DNA of 64,000 nucleotides, taken from the NCBI GenBank assembly GCA_036275915.1, contig DASUCV010000009.1, positions 368,044 through 432,043 of the forward strand, written 5' to 3'. The notes under the pieces were generated by a model. That model was not told the DNA's origin. It did not search any database and saw nothing but the letters and a program-made list of their open reading frames with translations. Each line of letters begins with the position of its first letter. Position 1 is the stretch's first letter. The DNA comes from Candidatus Polarisedimenticolaceae bacterium. Lineage in GTDB: Bacteria > Acidobacteriota > Polarisedimenticolia > Polarisedimenticolales > DASRJG01. This document shows positions 28,192 to 37,716 of this stretch, in pieces. The translations under genes and the position numbers were made by a program.

Positions 28192-31100
28192 GTGGAGCGA
28201 TACCGTCGGATCGGTCGGCTCGGGGTCGGGGGCGCGGGTCGCGTCGATCTCGTCGAGGACCGCCTCCGCCCCGGGTCGCGGCTCGCTCTGAAGGAGCTCC
28301 TCGACGCCGATCCCGAAAGCACCGCTCAGCTCACCCGGGAGTTCGCCACGCTCGCGAGCCTCCGGCATCCGAGCCTCGTCGAGGTCCACGAGCTCGAGAT
28401 CGACGCTTCGAGCGGACGGCCCAGGCTCCTCATGGAGTACGTCGAGGGAACGACCCTCGTGGACACGATCAAGCGCGAGGGCCCCGCGTCGCTCCTGCCG
28501 ATCGTCGCGGAGACCCTTCGCGCGCTCGCCTTCCTCCACGACTTCGGTCTCGTCCATCGCGATCTCAAGCCCGGCAACATCCTCATCCGCACGACCGCCA
28601 AGGCCGGCCACCGGGTCGTCGTCCTCGACTTCGGGCTCGCCGCCGAGCGACACGCAGAGCAGTCCGCCGATGGCGCCGCCCTCGGAGGAACGCTTCCGTA
28701 CATGGCGCCCGAGCTCTTCGACGGCGAAGCGCCTTCGAAGCGCACCGACCTCTACGCGCTCGGGGTCGTCATCTTCGAGGCGATCCACGGCAGGACTCCG
28801 TTCGTCCTGAAGGGCCAGGACATGACCGGCTTCGTGACCGCGTTGCGCGAGGGCCGCCGCGCGCGCCCCGCGCCGCCGGCGGGGTTCCCGGCCGGCTTCG
28901 GGCGTTGGCTCGACGCCCTGCTCGCCTCGCAGGCGACCGACCGCCCCTCGAGCGCCACCGATGCGCTGGCGCGACTGAACGAAGCTTCCGCGGTCGACTT
29001 CCCCCTCGAGACCGGAGACGACCGTGCCGCGCGCCTCGGCTCAGGCCCGCCCGTCGGGCGCGACGACGTGCTCGCCGCGCTCGGCACCGCGCTCGAGCCC
29101 GGAGACGCCCCGCGCGTGATCTGGCTCTGCGGCGATGCCGGCTCCGGCAAGTCGCGCCTGCTCCGTCACGTCGCCGGTGAAGCGGTGGGCGCCGGCCGCC
29201 GCGTCCACGCACCTCCGGGCGCTCTCCCCGACGACGCCGACGCGTTCGTCGAGCGCGTGCGCGCCGATGCACGGCAAGCACCCACGATCGTCCTGCTGGA
29301 CGAGATGGAGCGCGCCGACAACGCCGTCGCGACGTTCGTCGACCGCATCGCGCGCGAGCCGCGCGAGGCGCCCGTCCGCGTCGTCGTCGCCACGCGGCCC
29401 GGCGAGCTGACCCATCCCAAGCTCAAGAAACTCCTCGCCGACACCGGCATCGTGCCCTCGCTCACACGCATCGACCTTGCCCCGCTCACCGACGCCGGCC
29501 TGAAGGCGATGATCGAGCGTGCGAGCGCCGGCCGCTCCTCCGCGCAAGCGCGCGTGAAGTGGCTCGCCGACGCCTCCGAAGGCAACGCCGGCGCCGCGGA
29601 ATCGCTCATCGTCGAAGGCGTCTGGGAGAAGCGCGGCAAGGTCCCCGTCGCGACTGCGCTCCTCCAATCGATCCGCCGCCGCCTCGACGTCCTCTCCGCG
29701 GAAGCGCGCGCGTGGCTCGAGGCCCTCGCCGTCCTCGGCGACGACGCCCCCGAACCGCTCGTCGGCGAGTTGGCCGGCCTCGAAGACCAGGCGAGCCGCG
29801 CCGCCGACGAAGCCCTCGCCGCCGGCCTCGCGCGACGCACCGGCGCGACGCTCTCCCCCGACTCACGCCGCGCCGTCGACGCCATCACCGCCGCGGCCTC
29901 GCCCGAGCGCTTGCGCCAGCTCCACTCTCTCGCCGCGACCCACTTCGCCACCTTCGAGCGCGACACCTTCGGCGTCGTCTCCTGGCGCCTCGCCCGCCAC
30001 TGGCGCGGCGCCGGCGACCTCGACCGCTCCCTCGCCGCCGCGCTCGACTCCGCTTCCGCCGCCGAAGTCGCGACGAACTGGGAAGAAGCCGCCACGCGCC
30101 TGCGCTTCGCCTTGACGCTCCTCCCCCGCCGCGACCCTCGCCGCGCCGACCTCTGGCCGCGCTACGCCGAAGCGCTGCGTCAAGCGATGCTCCATCGCGA
30201 AGCGGTGCGCGCCTTCGGCTCCGTGGCGCGATGGGCGAAGGACGAGGCATCGAGGCTCGAAGCGAGAGCGATGCAAGCGCAGGCGTTGATGATGGCGGGG
30301 CGCTGGGATGCAGCGTTAGTACGCGCAGAGCAATTGCGCGTTGTTGGTGAGTCAGGCGGGATCTCCTTACCGATTGCCAGGGCGTTTTACATTATCGCGA
30401 CCATTGCCAGTCAACACTTCGAGCAACAGAGATCACTTGATTGCGCTCGCCGAGGGCTCGCTCTCCTGTCCGATGAGCCTTCGGGCCTGCGCGCCGATTT
30501 GCTGGCTACGCAGTTCATGGCGGAGTCCCGGCTTGGCGAACCGGATGCCAGCAAGCACTTCGACGAGGCACGATCCCTCGCCAGATCCCTCGGGATGCAT
30601 TATCGCGAAACGCTCCTTCTTGTCGGCCGAGCGATGTACGAGGAGCGCGCTTCAAACTTTTCGGAACAGAGACGATTCTTGGAGGAAGCCCGCGCGTTGG
30701 CGATGGAGCAGCGTTCCCCGGTCTGGCTCCGTTACGTTTCAAGCCAATTGGCACGACTTGCGCTCATCAAGGGTGAGCTAGACCGTGCGCGTACTTTGTC
30801 GATTGAGGCCGAGGAATTGGCCTTGTACTCGGGCGCCCTCGAAACCGCGGCGAACTTCGCCGAAGGCGCGATTTTCGCGCTCCTCATCATGGGTCGACCA
30901 CTGGAAGCGCAGGCCCGCGCGAGGCATTGGCTTGAGTCGGGCCGCTTGAGCGTCGGTACCTCACAGTACTTGGCGATGACCCTGACACTCGCTGAGGTGC
31001 TTCTCGCCATCGAAGAACCCGACTTCACCTTGGTCGACAATTTGCTGGAACAAGTCGAAACGCGATTAGAAAGAAGCAGTCACTCACTCCGCGTGTCGGC

Positions 31101-33012
31101 GATGAGCCATAGAGTGCTGCGCGACGCTCGGGATCCCAGTGTATTGAAAGATTCGCTCTGCTCGACTCGGCTGGAGGCCGAACTCCGAAATTCGAATGAG
31201 ACATTGAGTCCACTCGTGGCGGCTAGAGCACATTTGGTATTGGCTCGCAATTATCTGCGTTGGGGTCTTTGGGACTCATTCGACAGTGCACTCAACAAGC
31301 TGTTCGCATTGTCGTCTGAAAGTGCCCTGCCGTACTTTGCTGCGGAAGGACGGTTCCTGCGTGCGGCTCGCCTCTCAGCTGCGGGCTATTCGGACGAAGC
31401 CGATGCCGAGCGTCGCACCGGTCGTCGCTTGTTCGAGGTAACCGCGACACGAATCGGGGACGCAGACTGCCGGAATGATTTCCTAACGCAGCGAACGGTT
31501 CGTGATTTGATGGCGTCCGCCGCAGACTCGGGAGAGCTGAGGCGTCTTACAGTTCTCTACGAGATGATTCGGGCACTGAACTCCGAGGTCGAGCCAGAGT
31601 CAATCCTAGAGACCAGCCTTGAACTATCAATGCGCGCGGTTGGCGCTGAGAGAGGCATGATTCTGCTTTCTGGACCCACCGGTGCCGACTTCTCAGTCCG
31701 CCTTTCCAAGAACTTGGAACAAGAGACACAAGCAGACGCTGAGGCGTTCAGTCGGCGGATCGTTCAACAGGCCGAGCAGGGCGAGCCGGTGCTTGCACTG
31801 GACGCCGGGCAAGACGATCGCTTCAAAGATTTCAAGAGCGTGAGTTTGTTCCGCATTCGATCACTCATGTGCGTCCCGCTTCGTTCACGGGGGCGCATCA
31901 TCGGCACGGTGTACCTGGACAGTCGCAGACAGGGGCGACCGTTCAGACGTGACGACCTTCGCTTCGTCGAAGCGTTCGCGGATCATGCTGCTATCGCCCT
32001 CGAGAATGCACGACGTCGTGCCGAGCTGGAGTTGGAGAACAAGCGTCTACGCGCCGCGGTCGGTGAACGCGCCCAGTACTCGAACATCGTTGGTCGGTCG
32101 CTGGCCATGCAGCGGGTATTCGATCTCCTGGAACGCATCGCCGACAGCGATGTGACGGTTCTCGTTCAAGGAGAGAGCGGAACTGGCAAGGAGCTGGTGG
32201 CTCGTGCGCTTCACTTCAGCGGTCCGCGTAAGGACAAAGTGTTCCTCTCGGAGAACTGCGCGGCGATCACCGAGTCCCTGCTCGAGAGCGAGCTCTTTGG
32301 TCACATCAAGGGCGCGTTCACGGGAGCCGATAAGGATCGCGCTGGGCTATTCGAACAGGCGCATGGCGGCACGCTGTTCCTCGACGAAGTCGGAGACATG
32401 TCTCCTGCCATGCAGGCACGCCTTCTTCGTGTCCTTCAGGAGGGCGAGCTCCGTCGGGTCGGCGGCGATAGCCCCATCAGAGTCGATGTACGCGTCATCG
32501 CGGCGACGAACAAGAACCTCCAGGTGGAGGTGGCCGCCGGCAGATTTCGCGAGGATCTCTACTATCGGCTGGCTGTCGTGGTGGTCGAGTTGCCCCCTCT
32601 GCGTGAGCGTATCGGCGACGTTCCATTCCTGGCGAATCACCTCTCTCAATTGAACGCCTCTGCCCGAAAGCGGCCGGCGCCGCGCATCGATGGCGTGATC
32701 TTGGATGCGATGGAGAAATACGCGTGGCCGGGGAATGTTCGCCAGCTCGAGAACCTGCTCCGGCGGATGACGCTTCTGGCGGGCGACGGAGCCATCGACC
32801 GAACCGTCATCGATTCCGATCCTGAACTTTCGCGGATATTCTTTGGCAACGAGCGCTCGGTGGGTCCGATGCTGTCGCTCGAGAAGACGGAACAGGAACA
32901 AATTCGTCGGGCCTTGGATGCGGCCGCCGGTAACCGGGACCGAGCCGCACGGCTACTTGGGATCTCTCGCGCGACGATCTACCGAAAAATGCGGGAGTAC
33001 GACCTCCACTAG
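28192..33012 (+). CDS. Ser/Thr kinase - AAA ATPase - TPR - GAF - sigma-54 activator fusion
   Basis: This 1606-aa protein has a Hanks-type kinase (residues about 4-265: Gly loop 10-16, Lys34, HRDLKPGN with Asp124, DFG Asp146). An STAND-like ATPase follows (GDAGSGKS near 316), then TPR-rich helices (about 600-1090) and a GAF domain (about 1130-1290). A complete sigma-54 AAA+ domain has GESGTGKE near 1326, GAFTGA near 1373 and TLFLDEVGD. The Fis-type helix-turn-helix is at the end ([17 protein letters not shown]). It should activate sigma-54 promoters in response to kinase or GAF signals. The start is GTG 28192 after GGGGG. Base and codon use switch from extremely C/G-rich to much less GC-rich near 30290, inside the TPR region. 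Confidence 0.93.
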   Translation: MERYRRIGRLGVGGAGRVDLVEDRLRPGSRLALKELLDADPESTAQLTREFATLASLRHPSLVEVHELEIDASSGRPRLLMEYVEGTTLVDTIKREGPASLLPIVAETLRALAFLHDFGLVHRDLKPGNILIRTTAKAGHRVVVLDFGLAAERHAEQSADGAALGGTLPYMAPELFDGEAPSKRTDLYALGVVIFEAIHGRTPFVLKGQDMTGFVTALREGRRARPAPPAGFPAGFGRWLDALLASQATDRPSSATDALARLNEASAVDFPLETGDDRAARLGSGPPVGRDDVLAALGTALEPGDAPRVIWLCGDAGSGKSRLLRHVAGEAVGAGRRVHAPPGALPDDADAFVERVRADARQAPTIVLLDEMERADNAVATFVDRIAREPREAPVRVVVATRPGELTHPKLKKLLADTGIVPSLTRIDLAPLTDAGLKAMIERASAGRSSAQARVKWLADASEGNAGAAESLIVEGVWEKRGKVPVATALLQSIRRRLDVLSAEARAWLEALAVLGDDAPEPLVGELAGLEDQASRAADEALAAGLARRTGATLSPDSRRAVDAITAAASPERLRQLHSLAATHFATFERDTFGVVSWRLARHWRGAGDLDRSLAAALDSASAAEVATNWEEAATRLRFALTLLPRRDPRRADLWPRYAEALRQAMLHREAVRAFGSVARWAKDEASRLEARAMQAQALMMAGRWDAALVRAEQLRVVGESGGISLPIARAFYIIATIASQHFEQQRSLDCARRGLALLSDEPSGLRADLLATQFMAESRLGEPDASKHFDEARSLARSLGMHYRETLLLVGRAMYEERASNFSEQRRFLEEARALAMEQRSPVWLRYVSSQLARLALIKGELDRARTLSIEAEELALYSGALETAANFAEGAIFALLIMGRPLEAQARARHWLESGRLSVGTSQYLAMTLTLAEVLLAIEEPDFTLVDNLLEQVETRLERSSHSLRVSAMSHRVLRDARDPSVLKDSLCSTRLEAELRNSNETLSPLVAARAHLVLARNYLRWGLWDSFDSALNKLFALSSESALPYFAAEGRFLRAARLSAAGYSDEADAERRTGRRLFEVTATRIGDADCRNDFLTQRTVRDLMASAADSGELRRLTVLYEMIRALNSEVEPESILETSLELSMRAVGAERGMILLSGPTGADFSVRLSKNLEQETQADAEAFSRRIVQQAEQGEPVLALDAGQDDRFKDFKSVSLFRIRSLMCVPLRSRGRIIGTVYLDSRRQGRPFRRDDLRFVEAFADHAAIALENARRRAELELENKRLRAAVGERAQYSNIVGRSLAMQRVFDLLERIADSDVTVLVQGESGTGKELVARALHFSGPRKDKVFLSENCAAITESLLESELFGHIKGAFTGADKDRAGLFEQAHGGTLFLDEVGDMSPAMQARLLRVLQEGELRRVGGDSPIRVDVRVIAATNKNLQVEVAAGRFREDLYYRLAVVVVELPPLRERIGDVPFLANHLSQLNASARKRPAPRIDGVILDAMEKYAWPGNVRQLENLLRRMTLLAGDGAIDRTVIDSDPELSRIFFGNERSVGPMLSLEKTEQEQIRRALDAAAGNRDRAARLLGISRATIYRKMREYDLH

Positions 33013-33279
33013 AAAAAAATTTTCAACTGGACGCGCCGGGTGAGGGCTGCCGAGCCTGTAATCAGACCCCTCCGACACTGGCGAATTCCTCTACTTCTCC
33101 CGCCTCGAATCACACCCGCGTAACGCCTTCCCCTACCTCCTCCGGGGTTGTCGGCATCTCACGTAAGTACACGTTTGTACTTACGGTTGCGATGATTGCG
33201 TCTCATTTTGCGAGCCTCATCTTGACCATCGAGCCGCGACGAGAAGGCCAGACAGCAGGGCGGCTCGGGAGGCCGGGAG
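33013..33279. other. AT-richer intergenic region between activator and small exported protein
   Basis: The 267-base gap starts with an AT run (GAAAAAAATTTTC around 33013-33025) that may end transcription of the kinase gene. It also holds the 9-bp inverted repeat at 33162-33185. A GG-N11-GC string near 33185-33199 looks like a sigma-54 promoter but has one extra spacer base. GGGAGG at 33267-33272 is the likely ribosome binding site for the next gene. No further gene is seen. Confidence 0.5.
33162..33185. promoter_or_regulatory. Perfect 9-bp inverted repeat, possible operator
   Basis: CGTAAGTAC (33162-33170) and GTACTTACG (33177-33185) are perfect inverted arms around a 6-base spacer. The site lies about 95 bases before the small exported protein and downstream of the sigma-54 activator gene. 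It could be a dimeric regulator or enhancer site for that activator (inference). It has no T-run that would mark a terminator. Confidence 0.45.
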
Positions 33280-33612
33280 ATGCGCAGCAAGATGGGACAG
33301 CGGTTGGCGGCAGCGGCGATGGCGATCGGAGTCGTGATGCTGGCTGCGGCCCCGGTGATGGCGGCCTCCTCCATCTCGGTCAGCGGCTACTCGCTGAACG
33401 GCTCAGTTGTCATGGTGACCGTTCACAACAACGCGAGCAGCGCCGTCGTGGGAAACATCTCGGTTCAAGCGCGAGTCGGCGGCTTGAACGTCATCAGTGT
33501 CGCGCCCGTGGCGCTCAGTGCTAACCAGACCACAACCGTCGGCGTTGCCTTCGTCGGGAGCATTTGCAAGGTGCTTAGCGTCGGAGTCACCGACGATGGA
33601 ACGCCCTGGTAA
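33280..33612 (+). CDS. Small exported protein of unknown function
   Basis: The 110-aa protein has a clear signal peptide (residues 1-28, ending APVMA). The mature part of about 80 residues is predicted all-beta (VTVHNNASSAVVGNISVQAR), reminiscent of a CARDB or FxLYD-type immunoglobulin fold. There is a single Cys. ATG 33280 follows GGGAGG by 7 bases; ATG 33292 is possible. It stands alone after the kinase/sigma-54 activator, with its own upstream inverted repeat and two downstream terminator hairpins, so it is independently expressed and may be highly transcribed. Function is unknown. Confidence 0.7.
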   Translation: MRSKMGQRLAAAAMAIGVVMLAAAPVMAASSISVSGYSLNGSVVMVTVHNNASSAVVGNISVQARVGGLNVISVAPVALSANQTTTVGVAFVGSICKVLSVGVTDDGTPW

Positions 33613-33630
33613 CTCCTCAGCCACCTAAGG

Positions 33631-33667
33631 CCGGCGGCCTTCCCCCCCCGACGGGTCGCCGGTTTTT
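33631..33667 (+). terminator. Rho-independent terminator of small exported protein
   Basis: CCGGCG (33631-33636) pairs with CGCCGG (33657-33662), followed directly by TTTTT. The loop can form an inner CCCG/CGGG pair. It begins 18 bases after the stop of the upstream gene. Confidence 0.7.
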
Positions 33668-33672
33668 CCCTG

Positions 33673-33709
33673 ACGCCCGCCCCTTCATGGTGAAGTGGCG
33701 GGCGTTTTC
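33673..33709 (+). terminator. Second, stronger terminator hairpin
   Basis: ACGCCCGCC (33673-33681) pairs with GGCGGGCGT (33697-33705). An inner CTTCA/TGAAG stem closes a TGG loop, and TTTTCTTTT follows on the plus strand. Its right arm lies within the last codons of the convergent gene ending at 33685. Two tandem hairpins suggest a need for tight termination. Confidence 0.75.
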
Positions 33710-34239
33710 TTTTCCAGCGCATCGATCTTCGCCCCGTACTGGACCCACAGCGGGATTCCCGTGCCGGGGATGCGCGCGATGACCTTTGGCGGCGTCACGT
33801 CGTATTTCGGGCCCTTGGTTGTAACCGTTCGCTCGTAGACGAGCACCTGTGGAATCCCGACCAAGGCGTCGTCGCCCGACGCCATGAGGTCGAGCACGGC
33901 CGAGTTGAAAAAGCCTCGACCGAGTTTGACTTCGTCGAACGGCCCGAGCGGCTTCAAGTAGTCGAGACCCTTGGCGAAATCGGAGTCGATGGCGACGCCG
34001 ATCGCCGCGAACGGACGCTTCAAGGCGTCCGCTCGCTCGGCGACGATGTTCTTCGCCTTCACGACCGCGGCCTTGACGTCGGCGTCGTTGCAGAAGGCGC
34101 AGCCGGTGCCGCCGACGAACACGAAGACGATCTCGTTCCCTTCCTTCGGCTCGGGCGCCGCGCGATAGGGCTTCGGCTCGGACGCGGCGGCGATGCACGT
34201 CGTGACGAGGACGGCCGCGATCTTGAGGCGATGGCTCAT
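33685..34239 (-). CDS. Exported thioredoxin-like protein with CxxC motif
   Basis: The 184-aa protein has an N-terminal hydrophobic leader (residues 1-20). VFVGGTGCAFCND (Cys47 and Cys50) resembles a thioredoxin-fold active site, and IPQVLVYERT supplies the cis-Pro-like loop (GIPQ). It may be a periplasmic redox or thiol protein, but the overall match to thioredoxin is distant. ATG 34239 overlaps the stop of the upstream gene by 4 bp, so both are co-translated. Confidence 0.65.
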   Translation of the reverse strand: MSHRLKIAAVLVTTCIAAASEPKPYRAAPEPKEGNEIVFVFVGGTGCAFCNDADVKAAVVKAKNIVAERADALKRPFAAIGVAIDSDFAKGLDYLKPLGPFDEVKLGRGFFNSAVLDLMASGDDALVGIPQVLVYERTVTTKGPKYDVTPPKVIARIPGTGIPLWVQYGAKIDALEKKTPATSP

Positions 34240-34742
34240 AGATCTCCTTCGATCGGGATCATTCGCTTCGGGTAGATGCCGGTGTCGGAAGTGCAACAGA
34301 TCGAGCCGTCGGTGCGCGTGCACATGCACACGATCGTCCCAGGGGGAAGATTGGTGAACGGCCCCGACGTGCACCACAGAATCGTGTCGAGGACGCAATC
34401 GGACTCCGGCGTGCTGAACGTCATCGCGGTGCCCGCGCCGGCGACGACCTCGGCCCAGCCTTCTCCCATCTGCACCTGAGGCGGCGGCATCGAGGCGCTG
34501 TAGCTCACACGCAGGGACTTTCGGGCGCCGATGACGGCCAGCAGGCGCGTGCCCTGGATCGGCGCGTCTCCGTCGTTACCGTTCCACACCTGGAACGGGC
34601 CCTCGTCGGCGATTCGAATCTTGTCGACGTGATCCTGAGTCGGCGGATTGACGATGCGCTGGTCTTTGAAAGCGGCGCGAGCCGGAACGATCGTGAGCGT
34701 GAGCATGACGATGGCGGCGAGCGGCGGTGCGGCGATGGTCAT
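34236..34742 (-). CDS. Exported hypothetical protein
   Basis: The 168-aa protein has a signal peptide (about residues 1-23, ending PARAA). The mature domain contains six Cys (ESDCVLDTILWCT, CMCTRTD, ICC), so disulfides or metal binding are likely. No family was recognised. It overlaps the thioredoxin-like gene downstream by 4 bp (ATGA); a Cys-rich exported protein paired with a CxxC thioredoxin-like protein suggests a redox pair (inference). The 178-base gap to the aconitase gene contains both divergent promoters, which were not resolved. Confidence 0.6.
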   Translation of the reverse strand: MTIAAPPLAAIVMLTLTIVPARAAFKDQRIVNPPTQDHVDKIRIADEGPFQVWNGNDGDAPIQGTRLLAVIGARKSLRVSYSASMPPPQVQMGEGWAEVVAGAGTAMTFSTPESDCVLDTILWCTSGPFTNLPPGTIVCMCTRTDGSICCTSDTGIYPKRMIPIEGDL

Positions 34743-34920
34743 CAGGTTTCCTCGACGAGGATGGGACCTGTTGATCGCATCTTAGGGCGAGTACGCGCTC
34801 GTCGTGAAGCGAGGCGCGGTGAAGTGGGTTTCCTGGGCGCAACCAGCTCATCCGCTCGTTTGCGACCCTTCGGGCCGTTCTTGTACAGTGCGCGACGCCC
34901 ACCTTCATCCGGAGGAATGC

Positions 34921-37188
34921 ATGAACGTGATCGAGAGCACCCCGGAGTTCGTCGCCGAGGCCTACAAGAAGATGCAGCGCCGCCTCGAGGTCGTGCGCCG
35001 CCGCCTCGGAAGGCCGCTCACGCTTGCCGAGAAGGTGCTCCTGGGGCATCTCGCCGATCCCGAGGGCGCCGATCTGCGCGCCGGCGAGAGCTACCTGCAG
35101 CTCCTGCCCGACCGCGTGGCGATGCAGGACGCGACGGCGCAGATGGCGCTCCTCCAGTTCGCGCAGGCAGACATCGCGCGGGTCGCGGTGCCGACGACGG
35201 TGCACTGCGACCACCTCATCCAGGCGCGCGAGGGCGCGGAGAAGGACACGCTCAGGGCGCTCGACGACAACAAGGAGGTCTACGAGTTCCTGCGCACCGC
35301 GTCGGACCGGTACGGCATCGGCTTCTGGAAGCCCGGCGCCGGGATCATCCACCAGGTGCTCCTCGAGAACTACGCGTTCCCCGGCGGGATGATGATCGGC
35401 ACCGACTCGCACACGCCGAACGCGGGCGGCCTGGGCATGTTCGCGTCGGGGGTCGGCGGCGCCGACGCGGTCGACGTCATGGCCGGGTTCCCGTGGGAGG
35501 TCAAGTACCCCAGGATCATCGGCGTGAAGCTGACCGGCGCGCTGACCGGCTGGACGGCGCCGAAGGATGTGATCCTCAAGCTCTGCGGCATCCTCACGGT
35601 GAAGGGCGGCACGAACGCGGTCATCGAGTACTTCGGCCCCGGCGCGGCGTCGATCTCGGCGACCGGAAAGGGCACGATCGCGAACATGGGCGCGGAGCTC
35701 GGCGCGACGACGTCGGTCTTCCCGTTCGACGGCACGATGGATCGCTACCTCCGCGGCACCGATCGCAAGGGTCTTGCGGAGCTGGCCGCCGCGCATCGCG
35801 ATCTCGTAACCCCCGATCCGGAAGTCGAGGCCGATCCCGCGAAGTACTTCGCGCGCGTCATCGAGATCGACCTCTCGAAGCTCGAGCCGCATCTCGTCGG
35901 CCCGCACACCCCCGACCTCGCGCGGCCGATCTCGGAGGTGGCCGGAGCCGTCACGAAGGAGTCGTACCCTGACGAGATCTCCGTGGCGCTCATCGGGTCG
36001 TGCACGAACTCGTCGTACGAGGACATCGCGCGCGTCACCGACGTGGTGCAGCAGGCGAAGGCGCACGAGGCGAAGGCGGTGACGCCGTTCCTCGTCACGC
36101 CCGGGTCCGAGCAGATCCGCGCGACGATCGTGCGTGACGGACAGCTCGGCGAGATCCAGTCGGTCGGCGGACAGGTCCTGGCCAACGCGTGCGGCCCGTG
36201 CATCGGACAGTGGAAGCGCGACGAGATCAAACCCGGGACGAAGAACACGATCGTGACGTCGTTCAACCGGAACTTCCCCGCGCGGAACGACGGAAGCCGC
36301 GAGACGCTCGCGTTCATCGCGAGCCCCGAGATCGTCGCAGCGTACGCGCTCGCGGGGCGGCTCTCGTTCAATCCGCTGACCGACGAGATCCGGGGCGGCG
36401 ACGGCAAGCCGTTCAAGCTCGTGGCTCCCGCGCCGGCGCCCGACCTCCCCGCGCGCGGGTTCGTGAAGGATCTCCAGGGCTATCTGCCTCCGGCCGCCGA
36501 CGGCTCGACGATCACGATCCGCGTCGCCCCCGACAGTAAGCGCCTCCAGCTCCTGACGCCGTTCACCGCATGGGACGGAAAACCGTTCGAGAGGGTGCCG
36601 CTGTTGCTCAAGGCGAAGGGGAAGTGCACGACCGATCACATCTCCCCCGCCGGGCCGTGGCTTCGCTTCCGCGGCCACCTCGACAACATCTCGGACAACA
36701 TGTTCACCGGCGCGGTCAACGCGTTCACCGGCGACGCGGGAACGACGAAGAACCTGGTCACCGGCGAGACCGGCCCCGTGCCGAAGGTCGCGAGGGACTA
36801 CAGGGCACGCGGCCTGAGATGGGTGGTCGTCGGCGACGAGAACTACGGCGAGGGCTCGAGCCGCGAGCACGCCGCCATGTCGCCCCGGTTCCTCGGCGCG
36901 GCGGCGGTCATCGTGCGCTCGTTCGCGCGCATCCACGAGTCGAATCTGAAGAAGCAGGGCATCCTGCCGCTCACGTTCGCGGACGGGTCGGATTACGACA
37001 GGGTGCGCGAGACCGACCGGGTCACGATCGACCCGCGGGAGCTGGCGCCGGGACGCGAGATGACCGCCGTGCTGGTGCATGACGATGGGACCGAGGAGCG
37101 CGTGCGCCTGCAGCACACGCTGAACGCCGAGCAGATCGCATGGTTCAAAGCCGGGTCCGCGCTGAACGTCATCAAAGCAAAGTCCTGA
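34921..37188 (+). CDS. acn: Aconitate hydratase (mitochondrial-type)
   Basis: The 755-aa TCA-cycle enzyme interconverts citrate and isocitrate. [21 protein letters not shown] and the 4Fe-4S cysteines in [10 protein letters not shown] and [11 protein letters not shown] are present. The swivel domain has [26 protein letters not shown] and the basic motif [14 protein letters not shown]. Length and order match the mitochondrial-type aconitase found in some bacteria rather than AcnA or AcnB of enterics. ATG 34921 follows GGAGGA with a 5-base spacer. It is a single-gene unit. Confidence 0.95.
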   Translation: MNVIESTPEFVAEAYKKMQRRLEVVRRRLGRPLTLAEKVLLGHLADPEGADLRAGESYLQLLPDRVAMQDATAQMALLQFAQADIARVAVPTTVHCDHLIQAREGAEKDTLRALDDNKEVYEFLRTASDRYGIGFWKPGAGIIHQVLLENYAFPGGMMIGTDSHTPNAGGLGMFASGVGGADAVDVMAGFPWEVKYPRIIGVKLTGALTGWTAPKDVILKLCGILTVKGGTNAVIEYFGPGAASISATGKGTIANMGAELGATTSVFPFDGTMDRYLRGTDRKGLAELAAAHRDLVTPDPEVEADPAKYFARVIEIDLSKLEPHLVGPHTPDLARPISEVAGAVTKESYPDEISVALIGSCTNSSYEDIARVTDVVQQAKAHEAKAVTPFLVTPGSEQIRATIVRDGQLGEIQSVGGQVLANACGPCIGQWKRDEIKPGTKNTIVTSFNRNFPARNDGSRETLAFIASPEIVAAYALAGRLSFNPLTDEIRGGDGKPFKLVAPAPAPDLPARGFVKDLQGYLPPAADGSTITIRVAPDSKRLQLLTPFTAWDGKPFERVPLLLKAKGKCTTDHISPAGPWLRFRGHLDNISDNMFTGAVNAFTGDAGTTKNLVTGETGPVPKVARDYRARGLRWVVVGDENYGEGSSREHAAMSPRFLGAAAVIVRSFARIHESNLKKQGILPLTFADGSDYDRVRETDRVTIDPRELAPGREMTAVLVHDDGTEERVRLQHTLNAEQIAWFKAGSALNVIKAKS

Positions 37189-37284
37189 AATAACGTCGGG
37201 CGCGTTCTTACAAAACCGCTCGAGACCAGGGTCGCTCCCGCCGCGTTCTCAGGGTTCGATGCGCCTGAAGTAGGGTTTCCCCTT

Positions 37285-37716
37285 ATGGCTGGTCGTCGCG
37301 GTCGCGGCCACACTCCTGTCATGGGCGCATCCCGCGAGCTACGCATCCTTCTCGTGGGAGACCATCACGCCGAGCTCGAGGCGCTCTGCCGTGAAGTGGC
37401 CGAGCCGTCCGCGATCGAGATCGTCGGCCACGCTCGGTCGGCCGCGGAAGCCCACGAGCTCCTGGAGCTTCTCAGCCCCGATCTCGTGCTCCTCGACCTC
37501 GAGGCCGAGGCGATCGGCAGCCCCGCTGCGATCCCGCAGGTGAAGACACATCCTGGAGCGCCGATCGTCTTCGTCTTGACGTCGGACGACTCGGCCGCGG
37601 CGCGGACGGCATCGTTCGCCGCCGGCGCGGACGGTTTCATCGGGAAGGCCGAGGCTAGGGAGAAGCTCCGCGCTTTGATCGCGAAGATCCGCCCTTACGT
37701 GTCGCGCGCTTCTTAG
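37285..37716 (+). CDS. Stand-alone response-regulator receiver-like protein
   Basis: The 143-aa protein is a CheY-like receiver without output domain. RILLVGDHHAE holds the acidic pocket, VLLDLEAEA the phospho-acceptor Asp, FVLTSDD the Thr/Ser, and GFIGKAEA the conserved Lys. It probably relays phosphorylation by protein contact. No histidine kinase is adjacent. ATG 37285 has AGGG nine bases upstream; ATG 37321 is an alternative that gives the same domain. The 3' end overlaps the convergent glycogen branching enzyme by 62 bases. Confidence 0.8.
   Translation: MAGRRGRGHTPVMGASRELRILLVGDHHAELEALCREVAEPSAIEIVGHARSAAEAHELLELLSPDLVLLDLEAEAIGSPAAIPQVKTHPGAPIVFVLTSDDSAAARTASFAAGADGFIGKAEAREKLRALIAKIRPYVSRAS

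Noticed and set aside
33185..33199. GG-N11-GC string resembling a -24/-12 sigma-54 promoter upstream of the small exported protein
   Set aside because: Sigma-54 promoters need a strict GG-N10-GC spacing; this one has an extra base, and the flanking consensus is weak.
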